Source: Polaromonas sp. (GTDB lineage Bacteria; Pseudomonadota; Gammaproteobacteria; Burkholderiales; Burkholderiaceae_C). From it: a stretch of DNA of 10,276 bases. The stretch covers positions 1 through 10,276 of the forward strand of contig JAHFQQ010000043.1 in NCBI GenBank assembly GCA_023259235.1, in the 5' to 3' direction. Shown here one piece after another: positions 6,590-10,276 of this stretch. Within the stretch, counting starts at the first letter, position 1. Each line of letters begins with the position of its first letter. The notes beneath the pieces were generated by a model, which saw only the letters and a list, made by a program, of their open reading frames with translations, had not been told where the DNA came from and did no database searches. Made by a program: the position numbers and the translations under genes.

Positions 6590-6688
6590 AAATTGAAGTG
6601 GGCAAGAAGGGATAGACGGGCACAATCTCCTTCCTGACCTTTGCAGCAGCCGCTTTTGGCTTCGCCCCCCAAACAATGCGTTGTGGCC

Positions 6689-6979
6689 ATGACTGTTTTC
6701 CTGCTTGCCAATCATCTGCTGAACTTTATCGCACCCGCAGCATTGCTGGCGCTGCTGCTGGCGCTATTGTCACGCCTCTTTTCTGGATTTTTCAAGCTAA
6801 ATAGCTCGCTAGTCAAGACGTGGTGGGTGCAAGTAGCTATTAATTTCGTAGTAGGCGTGGGCGTGCTGGTGGCTGGACTGGTGCAGCTGGGCCGCGACGG
6901 CAAGATGCTCACCTATGTGGTGCTGGTGCTTGCCGTGGCTGCCAGTCAGTGGTGGCAGCTTGGCGGATGGAAGCGCTAG
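6689..6979 (+). CDS. Small three-helix membrane protein, function unknown
   Basis: I do not recognise a named family. The 96-residue product has three hydrophobic segments: about residues 9-33 (leucine/alanine-rich), 46-65 and 73-92. A short basic loop (KLNSSLVK) follows the first, and QLGRDGKM lies between the second and third. The tryptophan-rich ends (TWWVQVAINF and SQWWQLGGW) look like membrane-interface anchors. The overall pattern, with NFVVG and GRDGKM, reminds me of conserved small membrane proteins of Comamonadaceae, so I take it as a real gene. The start at 6689 (ATG) is favoured over an in-frame GTG at 6683 and a longer TTG start at 6641; none has a clear Shine-Dalgarno sequence. 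It is divergent from hemA and convergent with ugpQ. Residues 35-55 are encoded by an AT-rich stretch resembling the intergenic repeat at 3909-3925. Confidence 0.75.
   Translation: MTVFLLANHLLNFIAPAALLALLLALLSRLFSGFFKLNSSLVKTWWVQVAINFVVGVGVLVAGLVQLGRDGKMLTYVVLVLAVAASQWWQLGGWKR
6830..6851. repeat. Second copy of the AT-rich repeat, inside the small membrane protein gene
   Basis: Aligned without gaps, 18 of 22 bases match 3903-3924; the shared core is GCTATTAA preceded by CAAGT. Upstream, TTCAAGCTAAATAGCT (6791-6806) has AATAGCT inverted relative to AGCTATT at 6835-6841, so 6791-6851 resembles a degenerate element with inverted ends. It stays in frame and encodes residues 35-55. Confidence 0.4.
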
Positions 6980-6980
6980 T

Positions 6981-7000
6981 GCCGGCCACCCGGCGGGTTT
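6981..7000 (+). terminator. Possible transcription terminator of the small membrane protein gene
   Basis: GCCGG (6981-6985) and CCGGC (6990-6994) can form a short GC stem with a 4-base loop, followed by GGGTTTGTT. It begins two bases after the stop codon. The T-run is poor, so this is a weak intrinsic terminator at best. The adjacent palindrome (6998-7019) could add a second hairpin and work for ugpQ coming from the other side. Confidence 0.3.
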
Positions 7001-7019
7001 GTTGATCCAGATCAACAAA
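6998..7019. promoter_or_regulatory. FNR/ANR/FixK-type box within a 22-bp palindrome
   Basis: TTGAT-CCAG-ATCAA at 7002-7015 matches the FNR-family consensus TTGAT-N4-ATCAA at all ten defined positions. The symmetry extends to TTTGTTGATC/GATCAACAAA. The site lies between two convergent genes, where no promoter is expected. I see no good -10 box at class II spacing on either strand. It may instead be a hairpin in the RNA, part of a bidirectional terminator. Confidence 0.4.
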
Positions 7020-7039
7020 TCAGCAAATCAGCAAATCAC
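7016..7039. repeat. Three tandem copies of an 8-bp unit
   Basis: CAAATCAG at 7016-7023, again at 7024-7031, then CAAATCAC at 7032-7039. The array ends 6 bases before the ugpQ stop codon and directly follows the palindrome. Such short arrays can change copy number by slippage; no function is evident. Confidence 0.7.
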
Positions 7040-7045
7040 CAGCGA

Positions 7046-7842
7046 CTAGAAGTTGTTCTTTTGATGCTTTGGGTCCCACGCGGGGCTGAACAAATCCACC
7101 CGGTCGGTAATGATGCCATCCGTGCCCAGCGTGATCAGGCGCTGGGCCGCCCACTCGTCATTGACGGTATAACTCAAGGCACGCAAGCCCGCGTCATGTG
7201 CCCGTCCGACGCTGTTGCCGTCCCACAAGGCGTGGTTGCAGACCACGGCGACACAACCCGCTGCGGTGTCCAGCCAGCCGGTTTCCAGTGTGTCGAGCAG
7301 CAGGCCTCGCGGCAGGCCGGGCGCGCTTTGACGCGCCCCTTCCAGAGCGTCTGGCGAGAACGAAGTCAACAGTGGCGGAACGTCCGCTCCCTGCCACAGG
7401 CGCGCCGCGTGAGCGGCGACGACCGCGCCGGTGTGGCGCTCGGTGCCCGGTATGGGTTTGATTTCAATGTTCAGTGCATAGCTGTTGGCAAGGCAAAAGC
7501 GCGCGGCGTTCTCAAGCGTGAAGAGCGGCTCGCCCGCATAGGCGCGCGAGTGCCAGCTGCCCGCGTCGAGTTGCGACAGTTCAGCCCAGGAACGCTCGCT
7601 CCCCGGGGCGCTGGTGTTTGTTGCCAGCCGTGACTGCGCATTGGTGGTTCGCGTCAGCGTCGCATCGTGCATCAGAAACGGGACGCCGTCGGCGCTGAGT
7701 TTGGCATCGCACTCGAACATGCGGTAGCCGTGCCGCGCGCCCAGGCGGAACGCGGCGAGCGTGTTTTCGGGCGCGAGTTTGCCGGCGCCCCGATGGGCGA
7801 TCCAGAAGGGATAGGGCCAGTTGTGGACGCTGACTTCAACAG

Positions 7843-7846
<4 letters not shown>
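7046..7846 (-). CDS. ugpQ: Glycerophosphodiester phosphodiesterase, cytoplasmic
   Basis: UgpQ hydrolyses glycerophosphodiesters to sn-glycerol-3-phosphate and the alcohol, acting on substrates brought in by the Ugp transporter. The 266-residue product follows E. coli UgpQ along its length. The GDPD catalytic signature HRG is at residues 18-20 with GKLAPENTLAA next. The metal-ligand region FECDAKLSADG has E45 and D47, and MHD with H60 follows. NIEIKP, RGLLLD and the C-terminal GTDGIITD block are also present. No signal peptide is seen: the N-terminus (WPYPFWIAHRG) is that of the cytosolic type. The ATG overlaps the ugpC stop (ATGA at 7843-7846), so translation is probably coupled, and it is the last gene of ugpA-E-C-Q. 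By analogy with E. coli the operon is likely phosphate-regulated, but its promoter is outside the window. Confidence 0.95.
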
Positions 7847-8874
<1,028 letters not shown>

Positions 8875-8883
8875 TTTTGGTGC

Positions 8884-9735
8884 TTATTTTTCGGTGTCGA
8901 CCAGGCCCTTGACGAACCATTTCTGCATCAGGATGACCACCAGCGCAGGCGGAATCATCGCCAGCATCGCCGTAGCCATCACCAGGTTCCAATGGGTTTG
9001 CGATTCGCCGCCCGCAATCATGTAGCGGATGCCGATCACGATCGGATACATGCTGTCGCTGGTGGTGGCGATGAGCGGCCACAAATACTGGGTCCAGCCG
9101 TAGATGAACTGGATCACGAACAGTGCGGCGATACTGGTGCTCGACAGCGGCACCAGTATGTCCATGAAAAAGCGCATGGGACCTGCGCCATCCATGCGTG
9201 CCGCCTCCACCAGCTCTTCCGGTACCGTTAAAAAGAACTGCCGGAACAAAAAGGTGGCCGTCGCCGACGCAATCAAAGGGATCGTCAGGCCCGCAAACGT
9301 GTTGATCATGCCGAGGCTGGCCACCACATGGTAGGTGGGCCCGACGCGGACTTCCACCGGCAGCATCAGCGTCACGAAGATGGCCCAGAAACACAACATG
9401 CGAAACGGAAAGCGGAAGTACACGACTGCAAATGCCGACAGCAGCGAGATGACGATTTTGCCAATCGCAATGGTGAGCGCCATCACCAGGCTGACGAACA
9501 TCATGCGGGCCACCGGGGCGTTCGAGCCCTGCCCATTGCCGGTGCCCAGCAGCGCTTCGCGGTAGTTTTGTACCAGGTGCGGGCCCGGCAGCATGGGCAT
9601 GGGGGACTGAACGATTTCAGCCGCCGTATGGGTGGATGCCACGATGGCGACGTAGAGCGGAAACGCGATCACGACCACGCCGAGAATCAGGATCACATGG
9701 GCGAGGAAGTCCAGCTTGCGACTGCGTTCAACCAC
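8884..9735 (-). CDS. ugpE: sn-Glycerol-3-phosphate ABC transporter, permease subunit UgpE
   Basis: UgpE is one of the two inner-membrane permeases of the Ugp importer. The 283-residue product has about six hydrophobic segments. The E. coli-like blocks are LGVVVIAFPLYVAIVAST, ITLMLPVEVR-type FVTLMLPVEVRVGPT, and ASATATFLFRQFF. The coupling-helix EAA loop is EELVEAARMDGAGPMRFF, and the end GLVDTEK matches UgpE closely. The start is a GTG at 9735 (MVERSRKL), the only candidate that matches the expected N-terminus; no clear ribosome binding site precedes it. ugpA ends 21 bases upstream and is in the same frame, separated by its TGA and seven sense codons. Confidence 0.95.
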   Translation of the reverse strand: MVERSRKLDFLAHVILILGVVVIAFPLYVAIVASTHTAAEIVQSPMPMLPGPHLVQNYREALLGTGNGQGSNAPVARMMFVSLVMALTIAIGKIVISLLSAFAVVYFRFPFRMLCFWAIFVTLMLPVEVRVGPTYHVVASLGMINTFAGLTIPLIASATATFLFRQFFLTVPEELVEAARMDGAGPMRFFMDILVPLSSTSIAALFVIQFIYGWTQYLWPLIATTSDSMYPIVIGIRYMIAGGESQTHWNLVMATAMLAMIPPALVVILMQKWFVKGLVDTEK

Positions 9736-9756
9736 AGGGCAGATCCACAGGTGCCA

Positions 9757-10276
9757 TCAGTAATGCACCTTGTTTTCGACATACTTGAATTGCACCACCG
9801 TGACTGCAATCAGGATCAGCATGAGCACCACCGACTGCGCCGCCGAACCGTTCAGGTCGAGCGCCTTGAAGTCGTACACCAGCTTGTAAACCATGATGGA
9901 GGTGGATGTGCCGGGCCCGCCCTGGGTGGCAGCGTCCACGATGGGAAAGGTCTCCAGGAAGGCATACACCGCGTTGATGGAGATCAGGAAGAACACGGTG
10001 GGCGATAGCAGCGGGAGCTGGATGGTCCAGAATCTGCGCCACGGCCGGGCACCGTCGATCGCGGCTGCCTCGATCAGCGACTTCGGAATGCTCGCCAGTC
10101 CCGCGAGAAAAAACAGGAAGTTGTACGAGATTTGCTGCCAGACTGCCGCTATCACAATCAGCGCCATCGCATCGGTGCTGTTAAGCAGGCTGTTCCAGGG
10201 AATGCCCAGCGCATGCAACCAGTACGAGACGATGCCGACACTGGGGGAAAACATGAACAGCCAGAGCACTCCGGCA
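9757..10276 (-). CDS. ugpA: sn-Glycerol-3-phosphate ABC transporter, permease subunit UgpA (5' end outside window)
   Basis: This is the partner permease of UgpE in the Ugp importer. The frame is open to the window edge, so only about the last 173 residues of a protein usually near 295 are seen. The EAA loop is SLIEAAAIDGARPWRRFWTI, preceded by WQQISYNFLFFLAGL and followed by LPLLSP. Then come the conserved AFLETFPIVDAATQGGPG and SAAQSVVLM blocks and the C-terminus QFKYVENKVHY, all close to E. coli UgpA. Internal GTG or ATG codons near the edge are not starts, since homology continues through them. It would be the gene after ugpB in the usual ugpB-A-E-C-Q order; ugpB should lie just beyond the right end. 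Confidence 0.94.
   Translation of the reverse strand, partial: AGVLWLFMFSPSVGIVSYWLHALGIPWNSLLNSTDAMALIVIAAVWQQISYNFLFFLAGLASIPKSLIEAAAIDGARPWRRFWTIQLPLLSPTVFFLISINAVYAFLETFPIVDAATQGGPGTSTSIMVYKLVYDFKALDLNGSAAQSVVLMLILIAVTVVQFKYVENKVHY

Noticed and set aside
6593..6626. Promoter for the small membrane protein gene (TTGAAG ... CACAAT)
   Set aside because: The spacing of about 22 bases between the two hexamers is too long for a sigma-70 promoter.
6578..6715. 46-residue N-terminal extension of HemA
   Set aside because: The extra residues do not resemble glutamyl-tRNA reductase, would overlap the start of the divergent membrane-protein gene, and the family N-terminus begins at 6577.
9328..10008. 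His/Asp-rich open frame on the + strand that looks like a metal-binding protein
   Set aside because: The His/Asp/Gln richness comes from the reverse complement of hydrophobic codons in the UgpE/UgpA membrane segments. It crosses two genuine genes.

Overview
The window looks like chromosome of a betaproteobacterium of the order Burkholderiales, most likely Comamonadaceae (Rhodoferax/Polaromonas-like). The reasons are high-GC coding DNA by eye, the neighbourhoods pilD-coaE-zapD-yacG and hemA-prfA-prmC-grxD, and short AT-rich 'TAGCTATTA'-type repeats of a kind I recall from that family. The placement rests on recollection of gene order and protein similarity; no search was run.

Layout. Bases 1-2229 (+ strand): the 3' part of a prepilin peptidase gene (pilD), then coaE, zapD and yacG, packed with gaps of 4 and 45 bases and one 4-base ATGA overlap. 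Bases 2278-2553 (+): a small exported protein of unknown function with its own good ribosome binding site. Bases 2575-6577 (- strand): hemA, prfA, prmC and grxD, transcribed in that order, with repeat-bearing gaps between them. Bases 6689-6979 (+): a 96-residue three-helix membrane protein, divergent from hemA. Bases 7046-10276 (- strand): ugpA (cut by the window end), ugpE, ugpC and ugpQ in the E. coli order. ugpB, the binding-protein gene, is not in view and would be expected beyond the right edge.

How the genes work together. PilD processes type IV pilin and type II secretion pseudopilins. CoaE makes the last step of coenzyme A. ZapD bundles FtsZ, and YacG inhibits gyrase. HemA starts tetrapyrrole synthesis from glutamyl-tRNA. 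PrfA terminates translation, PrmC methylates its GGQ glutamine, and GrxD carries Fe-S clusters. UgpAEC import sn-glycerol-3-phosphate and glycerophosphodiesters, which UgpQ hydrolyses inside the cell as a phosphate and glycerol-phosphate source.

Nothing here amounts to a new system; it is mostly housekeeping and transport. The points worth a second look lie between the genes: a perfect FNR/ANR-type box in a convergent gap (7002-7015), a 109-bp element with inverted ends between hemA and prfA (5140-5248), an AT-rich palindrome at 3909-3925 with a related sequence inside the coding part of the small membrane gene, and the two small uncharacterised proteins. No stretch without a gene exceeds 180 bases. 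I saw no tRNA, rRNA, CRISPR array, insertion sequence or prophage gene.
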